DNA of 64,000 bases from Caulobacter sp. CCUG 60055 (GCF_022750545.1 NZ_PUIC01000001.1:372001-436000); one strand, 5' to 3'. Positions 51,468 through 61,538 are shown, counted from the stretch's first letter. Notes: a model not told the origin generated them from the sequence alone. A program made the numbers and translations.

Positions 51468-53270
51468 TCAGATCGAGCGCATTCTGGGATCGGCGGCGTC
51501 CTCGATCTCGAACTGCACGCCGTTGCGGCCCTGCCAGTCGTCGGCTTTCAGTTTCCCGACCACGTGCAGCGCGCCGGGAGCCGCCAGCAGGGCGCGGCCC
51601 AGTTCGGTCTCGCCCGCCCGCCAGGCGACGGCGCGGATGCGCCCGCCGGCGCTGGTCAGCTGACAACGGATGTGGCCGCCGCGCAGGGCGCTGGCCTGCT
51701 CGACGCGGACATCGGCCAGGGCGAACACCGGTTCGGGGTTGCCCGGCCCGAACGGCGTCAGCCGCTGGAAATCCTCGTAAAGCCCCCGGTTCGCGCCGGC
51801 CGGCGTCACCAGGGCGTCGATCTCCACCGCGTCCAGCTCGGCCGCCGCCGCGCTTTCCTCGGCGAGCCGCTCCTCGATGAAGGCCCGGAAAGCCGGTATG
51901 GCCTCGGGGCGCATGGTCAGGCCCGCCGCCATGGCGTGCCCGCCGCCGGCGAGCAGATGCCCGGCCTCGTAGGCGGCCTGCACCGCCCGGCCGAGATTGA
52001 CGCCGGGCTGCGAGCGTCCCGACCCCTTAGCGACGCCGGCGGCCGAATCGACGCCGATGACGATCACCGGCTTGCGATAGCGTTCGCGCAGCCGGCCGGC
52101 GACGATGCCGATGACGCCAGGGTGCCACCCCTCCCCCGCCACCACGAGGGCCGGCAGGTCGGGATCGAGATTCGAGCCGCGCTCGATCATCGCCGCCGCG
52201 GCCTCGACGACCTCGCGCTCGACCTCCTTGCGCTCGGCGTTCAGCGCGTCGAGCTGGCCGGCGATCTCGGCCGCCTCCTGCGCGTCGTCGGTGGACAACA
52301 GCCGCGCGCCCAGGTCGGCGCGCCCGATGCGGCCGCCGGCGTTGATCCGGGGGCCGAGAATGAACCCGGCGTGGAAGGCGCTGGCCGGTCCCGACGACTG
52401 GGCCACGTCGAGCAGGGCCTTGAGGCCTGGATTGCGCCAGGCCGACATCACCTTCAGCCCCTGGGCGGTGAGCGCCCGGTTGAAGCCGACGAGCTGGGTG
52501 ACGTCGCAGATCGCCCCGAGGGCGGCCAGGTCGAGCCACTGCCGCAGGTCGGGCTCGGCGCGCGCCTCGAACAGGCCCCTGCGGCGCGCTTCACGATTGA
52601 GCGCGGCCAGCAGCACGAAAGTCACCCCGGCGGCGGCGAGGACGCCTTGCCCCGACCGGCAGCCCGGACGGTTGGGATTGACCACGGCGGCGGCGCGCGG
52701 CGGGTCCTCGCGCATCAGGTGGTGGTCGATCACCACCACCTCCAGGCCGATCTCGGCGGCGGCGTTGACGGCGTCATAGGCCGCCGCCCCGCAGTCGACC
52801 GTGACCACGAGGTCGGCGCCCTGCTCACGGATATGGCGGAAGGCGGTCGGGCTGGGGCCATAGCCCTCGGTCAGCCGGTCGGGAACATAGATCGGCAGCG
52901 CCTTGCCCATGGCGCGGAACCAGCGCACGAGCTGGGCGGCGCTGGAGGCGCCGTCGACGTCGTAGTCGGCGAACACCACCATCGGGCGGTCGCGCTGCAG
53001 GGCGTCGACCAGGATTTCGGCGGCCCGGTCCATGTCGGTGAAGGCCGACGGGTCCGGAAACAGGGCCTTGAGCGTCGGCGTCAGATAGTCGTCGGCGGCG
53101 GCCTCGTCGACGCCGCGCGCCGCCAGGGCCCTCGCCAGGGGCTCGGAAAGCCCCAGGCGCAGGGCGTGGCTGCGCGCCACTGCGGGGTCGGCCGGGCGCT
53201 CGCGCCAGACCCGGCCGCTGAGCGACCGCGTGACCCCGAGGAACGGCTCGGGCGCCGCCGGGCCGGTCAT
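51468..53270 (-). CDS. recJ: Single-stranded-DNA-specific exonuclease RecJ
   Basis: A 600-residue 5'-3' single-strand exonuclease used in recombination and mismatch repair. The DHH motifs are visible: VVFADYDVDGASSAAQ, VVTVDCGAA, VVIDHHLMRE, and in the DHHA1 domain AAGLTMRPEAI after GGGHAMA. A C-terminal OB-like domain completes the usual length. The ATG and the glpX stop share one base (TGATG), so it is the last gene of the aminotransferase-hom-glpX-recJ run. Confidence 0.94.
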   Translation of the reverse strand: MTGPAAPEPFLGVTRSLSGRVWRERPADPAVARSHALRLGLSEPLARALAARGVDEAAADDYLTPTLKALFPDPSAFTDMDRAAEILVDALQRDRPMVVFADYDVDGASSAAQLVRWFRAMGKALPIYVPDRLTEGYGPSPTAFRHIREQGADLVVTVDCGAAAYDAVNAAAEIGLEVVVIDHHLMREDPPRAAAVVNPNRPGCRSGQGVLAAAGVTFVLLAALNREARRRGLFEARAEPDLRQWLDLAALGAICDVTQLVGFNRALTAQGLKVMSAWRNPGLKALLDVAQSSGPASAFHAGFILGPRINAGGRIGRADLGARLLSTDDAQEAAEIAGQLDALNAERKEVEREVVEAAAAMIERGSNLDPDLPALVVAGEGWHPGVIGIVAGRLRERYRKPVIVIGVDSAAGVAKGSGRSQPGVNLGRAVQAAYEAGHLLAGGGHAMAAGLTMRPEAIPAFRAFIEERLAEESAAAAELDAVEIDALVTPAGANRGLYEDFQRLTPFGPGNPEPVFALADVRVEQASALRGGHIRCQLTSAGGRIRAVAWRAGETELGRALLAAPGALHVVGKLKADDWQGRNGVQFEIEDAADPRMRSI

Positions 53271-54223
53271 CAGACCGGCCGCTTCATCCGCACTTCGCGC
53301 ACCGTGCGGGTGGCCGAATTCATCACCAGGCTGTGGGTGTGCACGAACCCGTTCTTGTAGCTGACGCCGTCAAGCAGCGCGCCCTTGGTCACACCGGTGG
53401 CCGCGAAGATGGCGTCGGCGCGGATGATGTCGTCGAGGTCGTACTTCTTGTCGAGGTCGGTGATGCCCCAGCGTTCGGCGCGGGCGCGCTCGTCGTTGTT
53501 GCGGAACACCAGACGGCCCTGGAACTGGCCGCCGACGCACTTGAGCGCGGCGCAGGCCAGCACGCCCTCCGGCGCGCCGCCCTGGCCGACATAGAGGTCG
53601 ATGCCGGTGGCCGGATCGGCGGTGTGGATCACGCCGGCGACGTCGCCGTCGGTGATCAGGTAGACGCGGGCGCCCACGGCCCGCAGGTTGGCGATGATTT
53701 CGGCGTGACGCGGCCGGTCCATGACGCAGACGGTGATCTCCGACGGCTCGACGCCCTTGGCCTTGGCCAGGGCCCGGACGTTGTCGGCGGGCTTGGCGTC
53801 CAGATCGATGATCCCGGCCGGATAGCCAGGGCCGCAGGCGATCTTGTCCATATAGGTGTCGGGCGCGTTGAGCAGCGTGCCCTTGGGCGCCCAGGCCATC
53901 ACCGCCAGGGCGTTGGCCATGGCCTTGGCGGTCAGGGTGGTGCCTTCCAGCGGGTCGAGGGCGATGTCGATCGCCGGACCGCGGCCCTGGCCGACCTTCT
54001 CGCCGATATAAAGCATCGGCGCCTCGTCGCGCTCGCCCTCGCCGATGACGATCTCGCCGTCTATGGCCAGTTCGTTGAGGGCGGTGCGCATGGCGTCGAC
54101 GGCGGCCTGGTCGGCGGCCTTCTCATCGCCCCGGCCCACCATCGTCCAGCTGGCGACGGCGGCGGCCTCCGTCACGCGGACGGCGTCGAGGACCAGGCCG
54201 CGATCGAGGATCTCAGAACTCAT
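53270..54223 (-). CDS. glpX: Class II fructose-1,6-bisphosphatase
   Basis: A 317-residue GlpX-type FBPase that dephosphorylates fructose-1,6-bisphosphate in gluconeogenesis. Motifs: AAVASWTMVGRGDEKAADQA, IVIGEGERDEAPML (metal/substrate Glu), DIALDPLEGTT and YVGQGGAPEGVLACAALKCV. It lies between hom and recJ on the same strand. Confidence 0.94.
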   Translation of the reverse strand: MSSEILDRGLVLDAVRVTEAAAVASWTMVGRGDEKAADQAAVDAMRTALNELAIDGEIVIGEGERDEAPMLYIGEKVGQGRGPAIDIALDPLEGTTLTAKAMANALAVMAWAPKGTLLNAPDTYMDKIACGPGYPAGIIDLDAKPADNVRALAKAKGVEPSEITVCVMDRPRHAEIIANLRAVGARVYLITDGDVAGVIHTADPATGIDLYVGQGGAPEGVLACAALKCVGGQFQGRLVFRNNDERARAERWGITDLDKKYDLDDIIRADAIFAATGVTKGALLDGVSYKNGFVHTHSLVMNSATRTVREVRMKRPV

Positions 54224-54277
54224 ATATGGCGTCTCCAGCCCGTTCAGGGCGCATCGTCAGGGGTCAGGGCCCAGGGT

Positions 54278-55567
54278 TCAGACGCGGGCGATCCGCAGCA
54301 TCCGCGGCCGCTCGATGACGGCGGGCAAGGCGGCGATGCGTTCGACGGCGTCCAGAAGCACGGACTCCGGTGTTGCGTGGGTGGTTAGCACGATCGGCAC
54401 CCCGCCTGCATCCTCAACCGGCTTTTGCAGGAAGCTGTCGATCGAGACGCCGGTTTCGGCGAGGGTTTCGGACACGGCGGCGATCACCCCTGGCTGATCC
54501 TTGACCAGCAGGCGCAGATAGGCCTTGCCGACGGCGCGGCTGGGATCGACGGCGACGAACGGCTCGAGCGTGCCGGCGGGGGCCTGGAACACCGGCCGCA
54601 CCGCCCCGGTCATCACGTCGGCGATGTCGGCCGCCACGGCCGCCGCCGTCGGCCCGGCCCCGGCTCCGGGGCCCTGGATGAAGATGCGCCCGATGCGCCG
54701 CCCCTCGATGAACAGGGCGTTGAGCGCGCCCGTGGTCTGGGCCAGGGGATGGCTCTTGGGGGCCAGCGCCGGGTGCACGCTGACCGAGACGCCGTCGGCG
54801 GTCTTGACCGCCGAGGCGGTGAGCCGGATGCGATAGCCGAGGTCGCCGGCCAGCTTGATGTCCAGGAGGTCGACCTGATCGACGCCCTCGATCTCGGCGG
54901 CGGCGTAGTTCGGGGCGCAGCCGAAGGCCAGCGCGGCCAGGATGGTGATCTTGTGCGCGGCGTCGAAGCCGCCGACGTCCATGGTCGGGTCCGCCTCGGC
55001 GTAGCCCAGCCGCTGCGCCTCGCCCAGCACGTCGGCGAAGGTGCGGCCGGCGGCCTCCATCTCGGTCAGGATGTAGTTGCAGGTGCCGTTGAGAATGCCG
55101 GCGACGCCGACGACGTCGTCGCCGACCATGGCTTCGCGCAGCATCTTCACCGCCGGCGTGCCGCCCATCACCGCCGCCTCGAACAGCAGCGGCGCGCCCT
55201 TGGCCTCGGCCAGGCGCGCCAGCTCGGTTCCATGCTCGGCGATCAGCGCCTTGTTGGCGGTGACCACGGGCTTGCCCAGGGCCAGCGCCGCCTCGACGGC
55301 GGCCTTGGCCGGCCCGTCGGAGCCGCCGATCAGCTCTACAAACAGGTCGATGTCCGGCGAGGCGGCCAGGGCCACCGGGTCGTCGAACCAGGGATAGGGC
55401 GAGATGTCGATCTCACGCGGGCGCGAGCGCGAGCGCGCCGAGACGCCCCCGATCTCGACCTTGCCGCCGGCCGGCGCGAAGCCGGGCCGCTCGGCCAGGA
55501 ACTTCAGGAGGCCGGTCCCCACCGTGCCGAGCCCGGCGACGCCGACGCGCCATACATCCTTCGCCAT
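54278..55567 (-). CDS. hom: Homoserine dehydrogenase
   Basis: A 429-residue enzyme reducing aspartate semialdehyde to homoserine for Thr/Met synthesis. NAD(P) motif: VGVAGLGTVGTGLLK. Catalytic region: VTANKALIAEHG, GILNGTCNYIL and EADPTMDVGGFDAAHK (with the conserved D and K). A C-terminal ACT domain (VKDQPGVIAAVSETLAETGV) suggests threonine feedback control. The ATG at 55567 was chosen because the upstream in-frame extension lies in the preceding gene's sequence. It follows the aminotransferase gene by 8 bases. Confidence 0.95.
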   Translation of the reverse strand: MAKDVWRVGVAGLGTVGTGLLKFLAERPGFAPAGGKVEIGGVSARSRSRPREIDISPYPWFDDPVALAASPDIDLFVELIGGSDGPAKAAVEAALALGKPVVTANKALIAEHGTELARLAEAKGAPLLFEAAVMGGTPAVKMLREAMVGDDVVGVAGILNGTCNYILTEMEAAGRTFADVLGEAQRLGYAEADPTMDVGGFDAAHKITILAALAFGCAPNYAAAEIEGVDQVDLLDIKLAGDLGYRIRLTASAVKTADGVSVSVHPALAPKSHPLAQTTGALNALFIEGRRIGRIFIQGPGAGAGPTAAAVAADIADVMTGAVRPVFQAPAGTLEPFVAVDPSRAVGKAYLRLLVKDQPGVIAAVSETLAETGVSIDSFLQKPVEDAGGVPIVLTTHATPESVLLDAVERIAALPAVIERPRMLRIARV

Positions 55568-55575
55568 CACCGCCC

Positions 55576-56802
55576 CTATTGCGCAGCCGTCGGGACCTGG
55601 TCCCGCACGCGGCTGAGGATCTGCCCCGACTGGTCGAGGAATTTCTTCACGTTGCGCGCCGCCTGACGGATGCGCTGCTCGTTCTCGACCAGGCCGATGC
55701 GGACATAGCCCTCGCCATACTCGCCAAAGCCCAGGCCGGGCGCCACGGCGACGCCGGCCTCCTCGACCAGCAGCTTGGCGAACAGCATCGAGCCGGCTTC
55801 GCGGTACTGTTCCGGGATCGGCGCCCAGGCGAACATCGAGGCCGGCGGCGCCGGGATGTCCCAGCCCGCGCGCTTCATCGACGAGACCAGGGTGTCGCGA
55901 CGGGCCTTGTAGATGCCGCGGATCTCGTCGACGCAGTCCTGCGGCCCGTTGAGCGCCGTGGCGGCGGCTACCTGGATCGGCGTGAAGGCGCCGTAGTCGA
56001 GATAGGACTTCACCCTGGCCAGGGCCGCGCACATCCGCTCGTTGCCGACCACCATGCCGACGCGCCATCCGGCCATGGCGTAGGTCTTCGACAGCGAATT
56101 GACCTCGACCGCGATGTCCTTGGCCCCGTCGACCTGAAGGATGGACGGCGGCGGGTTGTCGTCGAAATAGATCTCGGAATAGGCGACGTCGGACAGCACG
56201 AGGAGGTCGTGCTTCTTCGCCAGGGCGACCACGTCCTTGTAGAATTCCAGGTCTACCCACTGGGCCGTCGGATTGGACGGATAGCTGACGATCAGCACGT
56301 TGGGCGGCGGCACCGAGTGCTTCACCGCCCGGCTGATGCCGGACAGGTAGTCTTCAGGCGACAGGGCCGGCACGTGGCGGATCACGCCGCCGGCCATGAT
56401 GAAGCCGTAGGCGTGGATCGGATAGGCCGGGTTCGGGCAGATGACCACGTCGCCGGGGGCGGTGATCGCCTGGGCGAGGTTGGCGAAGCCCTCCTTCGAC
56501 CCCATGGTGGCGATGACCTCGGTGTCGGGGTTCAGCTTCACGCCGTAGCGGCGGTCGTAATAGCCGGCCATGGCCTTGCGCAGGCCCGGAATGCCCTTGG
56601 AGGCGGAATAGCGGCCGGACTTGGGGTCGCGGGCGGTCTCGACCAGCTTGTCGACGATGTGCTTGGGCGTGGGCATGTCCGGATTGCCCATGCCGAAGTC
56701 GATGATGTCGACGCCCTTGGCGCGCAGCCCCGCCTTGATGCGGTTGACCTGTTCGAAGACGTAGGGCGGCAGGCGCCGGATGCGATGGAAATCGTGCGTC
56801 AT
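55576..56802 (-). CDS. alaC: AlaC-like class I/II aminotransferase
   Basis: A 408-residue PLP aminotransferase very close in pattern to AlaC: RLPPYVFEQVNRIKAGLRAK, IIDFGMGNPDMPTP, TMGSKEGFANL, YPSNPTAQWVDLEFY, the PLP Lys in NSLSKTYAMAGWRVG, and FTPIQVAAATALNGPQ. AlaC makes alanine from pyruvate and glutamate; genomes often label this group LL-diaminopimelate aminotransferase. Its place before hom fits amino-acid synthesis. The ATG at 56802 was chosen over an upstream extension that lacks homology. Confidence 0.88.
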   Translation of the reverse strand: MTHDFHRIRRLPPYVFEQVNRIKAGLRAKGVDIIDFGMGNPDMPTPKHIVDKLVETARDPKSGRYSASKGIPGLRKAMAGYYDRRYGVKLNPDTEVIATMGSKEGFANLAQAITAPGDVVICPNPAYPIHAYGFIMAGGVIRHVPALSPEDYLSGISRAVKHSVPPPNVLIVSYPSNPTAQWVDLEFYKDVVALAKKHDLLVLSDVAYSEIYFDDNPPPSILQVDGAKDIAVEVNSLSKTYAMAGWRVGMVVGNERMCAALARVKSYLDYGAFTPIQVAAATALNGPQDCVDEIRGIYKARRDTLVSSMKRAGWDIPAPPASMFAWAPIPEQYREAGSMLFAKLLVEEAGVAVAPGLGFGEYGEGYVRIGLVENEQRIRQAARNVKKFLDQSGQILSRVRDQVPTAAQ

Positions 56803-56910
56803 GGATGAAACGCCCCTTTCGGGGCCCAAAGAGGGACTGGCGGCGCATGGATAGCCCCCTTGCGGCGCCAAATCCACGCGAGCGAAGGCATTTTTCGCCC
56901 CCGACGCGCT

Positions 56911-57372
56911 TTATTTGGGCGGCGGGGGCGGTGTAGCTCGTTCCCTCAGGGCCTTGGCGAAAGCTTCAGCGTCGGCGGCGGAGCTTGCGCCGGGCGCCGG
57001 ACCGACGGCGTCGAGGCCCGACTGGGCGCGCACGCGCTTGGCCCACAGCTCTGGGTCGGTCTGGTCGATAGGCGTGGCCGCGATGTTGCGGTCGAGCGCG
57101 GCCTTCTCGGCGGTCATGGCGAGGACGGAGGCGCGCCAGGCCGTGACCGGGCGCACGTCGGTCGGAACCGCGGGAATCTGCCGGAAGGTCGGGAACGGCC
57201 CCTTGGCCTTGGACGCGGCCAGCACGTCCTGCGCCACCGCCGAGGTCGGATCGACCGGCGCCGGCCCCAGCCCCTTGGGCAGATCGACGCAGCCGCCCGT
57301 CAATCCGGCGACGCCCAGGCAGAGCGCCAACCGGGCCGACGTCGACAGACGCTGAAGGGAGGCCCAAGCCAT
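56911..57372 (-). CDS. Hypothetical lipoprotein
   Basis: A 153-residue protein with a lipoprotein signal: LALCLGVAGLTGGC, with Cys as the lipidation site, then VDLPKGLGPAPVDPTS. The mature part is Ala/Pro-rich and mostly helical, ending in Pro-rich ATPPPPPK. No enzyme motif is seen. It is divergent from phaC, 103 bases away, and follows the same strand as the aminotransferase gene. The frame is open upstream, but only this ATG gives a signal. Confidence 0.72.
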   Translation of the reverse strand: MAWASLQRLSTSARLALCLGVAGLTGGCVDLPKGLGPAPVDPTSAVAQDVLAASKAKGPFPTFRQIPAVPTDVRPVTAWRASVLAMTAEKAALDRNIAATPIDQTDPELWAKRVRAQSGLDAVGPAPGASSAADAEAFAKALRERATPPPPPK

Positions 57373-57475
57373 CGAAAATTCCGCAGGTTCGCCGTTCAAT
57401 TCTCTTCCGGTCTTATGCGATGATCGCGCAAAGAGGAAGGGCGGGCTCGACATATGAGCGCCTGCGGAGGAAGCG

Positions 57476-59446
57476 ATGACGGATCTGCCGACCAGCGCCC
57501 GAGCCAAGTCTCGTTCCAAGACCCCGCCCGCGCCGTCGGCCAAGCCGCCTCGCGCCCGGAAGACCGCCCAGACGACGCCCCCTTCCCCGCCGCCCGAGCC
57601 GCCGCCTGAGGCCAAGGCGCAACCCGGCCCCGCGCCGGCCGGCGACTTCATCGACGCCTTCGGCCTGCTCTCCGGCGAACAGCGGGCGGCGATCGAGGCG
57701 ATGTCCGCCAATCTGGCCCGGGCGGCGATGACCGCCCAGGGTGCCATCGCCGAGGCGGCCCTGCGCCAGGCCGACCGCCCCGCCGCCCTCAGCGCCGACC
57801 CTTTCCACGTCACGCCCGCCCTCACCGAAGTGATGGGGCGGCTGGCGGCCCAGCCCGACCGCCTCCTGCGCGCCCAGGCCGACCTGTTCACCCGCTACAT
57901 GGACCTGTGGCAGGCGGCGGCCCGGCGGCTGGGCGGCGAATCGCCGAAGCCCGTGGTCGAGCCGGCCAAGGGCGACAAGCGGTTCAACGACCCCGAATGG
58001 GCGTCCAATCCGATGTTCGACGTGATGAAGCAGTCCTATCTGCTGACGTCGAACTGGCTGAACGGCCTGGTCGCCGAGGTCGAGGGCGTCGATCCGGTCG
58101 CCAAGCGGCGGGTGGAGTTTTTCACCCGCATGCTCACCGACGCCTTCGCGCCGTCAAACTTCCTGCTGTCGAACCCGGCGGCGCTGCGCGAGATCCGCGA
58201 AAGCCGCGGCGAGAGCCTGGTGCGCGGCATGACCAATTTCGCCGCCGATCTCGAACGGGGCGGCGGCCAATTGGCCATCAGCCAGACCGACGTCTCGCGA
58301 TTCGAGGTCGGCGAGAACGTCGCCACCGCGCCGGGCAAGGTGGTGTTCCAGAACGACATCATCCAGCTGCTGCAGTTCGCGCCGTCGACGCCGCAGGTGC
58401 ACGAGACGCCGCTGCTGATCTTCCCGCCGTGGATCAACAAGTTCTACATCCTCGACCTGCGCCCCGAGAACTCGATGATCCGCTGGCTGACCGGCCAGGG
58501 CTTCACGGTGTTCGTCGTCTCCTGGGTCAATCCCGATGCCCGCCTGGCCGGCAAGACCTTCGAGGACTACATGGTCGAGGGCGTCTACGCCGCGTGCCAG
58601 GCGGCCTGCCGCCAGGCCGGGGTGAAGCAGGTCAACACCGTGGGCTACTGCATCGGCGGCACGCTGCTCTCCTGCGCCCTGGCCTATATGGCGGCCCGGG
58701 GCGATGCGATGATCGCCTCGGCGACCTTCTTCGCCGCCCAGCAGGATTTCACCGAGGCGGGCGACCTGCGACTGTTCACCGACGACGCCTGGCTGCGCGA
58801 CCTCGAACAGCGGATGGACGCCGAGGGCGGCTTCCTGTCCAGCCAGTCGATGGCCGACACCTTCAACGCCCTGCGCGGCAACGACCTGATCTGGTCGTTC
58901 TTCGTCAACAACTACCTTCTGGGCAAGGAGCCCAAGCCCTTCGACCTGCTGTTCTGGAATTCGGACCAGACGCGGATGCCCAAGGCCCTGCACCTTTTCT
59001 ATCTGCGCGAATTCTACAAGGACAACCGCCTGGCCGCCGGCGACCTCGTCGTCGGGGGCGAGCGCCTGGACCTCGGGGCGGTGAAGATCCCGATCTACGT
59101 GCAGTCGTCGCGGGACGACCACATCGCCCCCTACCGCAGCGTCTATCGCGGCGCGCGCCTGTTCGGCGGGCCGGTCACCTTCACCATGGCCGGTTCGGGC
59201 CACATCGCCGGCGTCATCAACCATCCGGACGCGCGCAAGTACCAGCACTGGACCAACCCCGCCCTGCCCGCCTCCGTCGAGGACTGGATGACCGGGGCCG
59301 TCGAAAGTCCCGGGTCGTGGTGGCCGCACTGGGCGGCCTGGCTGGCTGAGCGTTCCGGCGGCATGACGGCCGCGCGGGACCCGGCCAAGGGACCGCTGAA
59401 GCCGATCGAGGACGCCCCCGGCTCCTATGTGAAGATCAAGTCCTGA
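57476..59446 (+). CDS. phaC: Class I polyhydroxyalkanoate synthase
   Basis: A 656-residue PHA synthase that polymerises 3-hydroxyacyl-CoA into storage polyester. The nucleophile is Cys392 in the lipase-like VGYCIGGTLLS. The catalytic Asp is likely in SSRDDHIAPY and the His in AGSGHIAGVINHP. IFPPWINKFYILDLRPENS and VVSWVNPDARLAGKTFEDYM are standard blocks. The N-terminal 55 residues are an unusual Pro/Lys-rich extension before the normal start of homology (GDFIDAF). The SD GGAGGAAG precedes the ATG. No phaA/phaB gene is adjacent. Confidence 0.94.
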   Translation: MTDLPTSARAKSRSKTPPAPSAKPPRARKTAQTTPPSPPPEPPPEAKAQPGPAPAGDFIDAFGLLSGEQRAAIEAMSANLARAAMTAQGAIAEAALRQADRPAALSADPFHVTPALTEVMGRLAAQPDRLLRAQADLFTRYMDLWQAAARRLGGESPKPVVEPAKGDKRFNDPEWASNPMFDVMKQSYLLTSNWLNGLVAEVEGVDPVAKRRVEFFTRMLTDAFAPSNFLLSNPAALREIRESRGESLVRGMTNFAADLERGGGQLAISQTDVSRFEVGENVATAPGKVVFQNDIIQLLQFAPSTPQVHETPLLIFPPWINKFYILDLRPENSMIRWLTGQGFTVFVVSWVNPDARLAGKTFEDYMVEGVYAACQAACRQAGVKQVNTVGYCIGGTLLSCALAYMAARGDAMIASATFFAAQQDFTEAGDLRLFTDDAWLRDLEQRMDAEGGFLSSQSMADTFNALRGNDLIWSFFVNNYLLGKEPKPFDLLFWNSDQTRMPKALHLFYLREFYKDNRLAAGDLVVGGERLDLGAVKIPIYVQSSRDDHIAPYRSVYRGARLFGGPVTFTMAGSGHIAGVINHPDARKYQHWTNPALPASVEDWMTGAVESPGSWWPHWAAWLAERSGGMTAARDPAKGPLKPIEDAPGSYVKIKS

Positions 59447-59450
59447 AACC

Positions 59451-59960
59451 TCAGGCCGGGACGAAGGTCAGGGCGACGCCGTTGTTGCAATAGCGCAGGC
59501 CGGTCGGCCTGGGGCCGTCGTCGAACACGTGCCCCTGGTGGCCCAGGCAGCGGGCGCAGTGATATTCGGTGCGCACCTCGCCAAACAGCTGGGTGTCGCG
59601 CTTCTCGCCCACGGCGCCGTCGATCACGCGCCAGAAGCTGGGCCAGCCCGTGCCGGAATCGAACTTCCACTCCGAACGGAACAACGGCAGCCCACAGCCA
59701 AGGCAGACGAAGGCCCCGCGGCGATGCTCGCGGTTCAACGGGCTGCTGAACGGCCGCTCGGTGTCCTCGTGGCGGAGCACGCCATAGGACGCGGCGGGCA
59801 GCCGACGTCGCCATTCCGCGTCGGCGATCTTGCGGAACGGAGACGAGGCGTAGGCCTGTTCGGCGGGAGCGGCGGCCAGGGCGCGGCCGCCAGGAAGGGC
59901 CAGCGCCGCGCCGCCAAGCAGCACGGCGCGCCGTTGCAGGAAGGGGATCGAGGCGCTCAT
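59451..59960 (-). CDS. msrB: Peptide-methionine (R)-S-oxide reductase with Tat-like signal
   Basis: A 169-residue MsrB. The zinc site is two CxxC pairs (FVCLGCGLPLF and YHCARCLGHQGHVF), and the catalytic Cys is in GLRYCNNGVALTF. KFDSGTGWPSFW is the substrate-binding block. The N-terminus QRRAVLLGGAALALPGG looks like a twin-arginine signal, so this form probably acts in the periplasm on oxidised Met residues. It is convergent with phaC, only 4 bases away. Confidence 0.92.
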   Translation of the reverse strand: MSASIPFLQRRAVLLGGAALALPGGRALAAAPAEQAYASSPFRKIADAEWRRRLPAASYGVLRHEDTERPFSSPLNREHRRGAFVCLGCGLPLFRSEWKFDSGTGWPSFWRVIDGAVGEKRDTQLFGEVRTEYHCARCLGHQGHVFDDGPRPTGLRYCNNGVALTFVPA

Positions 59961-60027
59961 GTCCAGATATACGGACGAGCGGCGGAAAGGTTACGCGGCG
60001 GGGCCGATTTCGCCCCCGCCGACGCCC

Positions 60028-60975
60028 TCAGAGCCCGGCGGCCTCGTCGAGCCCCAGCATGATGTTGAGGTTCTGCACCGCCGCGCCCGACGCCCCCTTG
60101 CCCAGGTTGTCGAGCAGGGCGACGAGCCGGGCCTGGCCGGACGTGTCCGAGCCGAAAACATAGAGCTTCATGCGATTGGTGCCGTTCAGGCCCTCAGGGT
60201 CCAGGGTCTTGAGCGCCTTGCCCTCGTCCAGGCCGACCACCTCGACGAAGCGGGCGCCGGCATAGGCCTCGGACAGGGCCGCATGAAGGCTCTCCAGGCT
60301 GGCCGCGCCCAGCAGCAGCGACAGGTGCAGCGGCAGTTCGACGATCATGCCCTGGGCGTAGCGGCCGACCGCCGGCGCGAAGATCGGCCGGCTCAGCAGG
60401 CCGCCATGAACCTGGATCTCGGGCACGTGCTTGTGTTGCAGGCCCATGGCGTAGATGCGGTAGGGCGCGGTCGTATAGGTCTCGGCCGCGGGATCTTCGA
60501 ACTCGGCGATCATCGCCTTGCCGCCGCCGCTGTAGCCCGACACGGCGTTGATCGAGATCGGATAGTCCTGCGGCAGCACGCCGGCCGCGACCAGCGGCCG
60601 GATGAGGGCGATGGCGCCGGTCGAATAGCAGCCCGGGTTCGACACCCGCCTCGCGGCCGCGATCAGCCCGCGCTGTTCGGACGCCATCTCGGGAAAGCCG
60701 TAGGTCCAGCCGTCGGCCGTGCGGTGGGCGGTCGAGGCGTCGATGACCTTCACCTTCTCGTTCTCGATCAGCGAGACCGCCTCGCGCGCGGCGTCGTCGG
60801 GCAGGCACAGGATCACCGCATCGGCGCCGTTGAGCCGTTCGGCGCGCGCGCCGGCGTCCTTGCGCAGCGCCGGGTCGATCGACAGCAGTTCGATGTCGCG
60901 ACGACCTTCGAGCCGCTCGCGGATCTGCAAGCCCGTGGTGCCGGCTTCGCCGTCGATGAAGACCTTGGCGGTCAT
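60028..60975 (-). CDS. argC: N-acetyl-gamma-glutamyl-phosphate reductase, short type
   Basis: A 315-residue enzyme of arginine synthesis. KVFIDGEAGTTGLQIRERLE is the NADP-binding motif of the short (type 2) form, which differs from the long E. coli ArgC. The catalytic Cys is in RVSNPGCYSTGAIAL. GYSGGGKAMI and HKHVPEIQVHGGL are family blocks. It lies 83 bases after rpsI on the same strand, a common alphaproteobacterial arrangement. Confidence 0.94.
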   Translation of the reverse strand: MTAKVFIDGEAGTTGLQIRERLEGRRDIELLSIDPALRKDAGARAERLNGADAVILCLPDDAAREAVSLIENEKVKVIDASTAHRTADGWTYGFPEMASEQRGLIAAARRVSNPGCYSTGAIALIRPLVAAGVLPQDYPISINAVSGYSGGGKAMIAEFEDPAAETYTTAPYRIYAMGLQHKHVPEIQVHGGLLSRPIFAPAVGRYAQGMIVELPLHLSLLLGAASLESLHAALSEAYAGARFVEVVGLDEGKALKTLDPEGLNGTNRMKLYVFGSDTSGQARLVALLDNLGKGASGAAVQNLNIMLGLDEAAGL

Positions 60976-61058
60976 GCGCGTCTCCGATGCAGGTTGAAAA
61001 GAGAAAGGGCGCCTCGGTTGCCCGAAGCGCCCCTCGTTCGCGAAATAGCTCTCGCGAC

Positions 61059-61535
61059 TTAGCGCTTCGAGAACTGGAAGCTGCGGCGGGCCTTCGCCTT
61101 GCCGTACTTCTTACGCTCGACGACGCGGCTGTCGCGGGTCAGGAAGCCGTGCGGCTTCAGGACCGTGCGCAGGCCCGGCTCGTAATAGGTCAGCGCCTTG
61201 GCGAGGCCGTGACGCACGGCGCCGGCCTGGCCCGACAGGCCCGAGCCTTCGACGGTGACGACGACGTCGAACTGGCCGAGGCGGTCGGCGACCTGCAGCG
61301 GCTGGGCGATCATCATGCGCAGCACCGGACGGGCGAAGTAGATTTCCTGGTCGCGGCCGTTGATGGTGATCTGGCCCTTGCCCGGCTTGATCCAGACGCG
61401 GGCGATGGCGTTCTTGCGCTTGCCGGTCGCGTAGGCGCGGCCCTGGGCGTCGATTTGCGGTTCACGAACCACGGCTTCCGGAGCCGGGTTCGAGGAGAGG
61501 CTTTGCAGAGCCTCGAGACCTTGGGATTCGGCCAT
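61059..61535 (-). CDS. rpsI: 30S ribosomal protein S9
   Basis: A 158-residue S9. [45 protein letters not shown] and the C-terminal [18 protein letters not shown] are diagnostic; the basic tail reaches the P-site tRNA. The N-terminal extension of about 30 residues is normal in alphaproteobacteria. It starts 3 bases after the rplM stop. Confidence 0.97.
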   Translation of the reverse strand: MAESQGLEALQSLSSNPAPEAVVREPQIDAQGRAYATGKRKNAIARVWIKPGKGQITINGRDQEIYFARPVLRMMIAQPLQVADRLGQFDVVVTVEGSGLSGQAGAVRHGLAKALTYYEPGLRTVLKPHGFLTRDSRVVERKKYGKAKARRSFQFSKR

Positions 61536-61538
61536 CGG

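Noticed and set aside
51564-53360. A 598-codon plus-strand frame
   Set aside because: It is antisense to recJ and compositionally biased.
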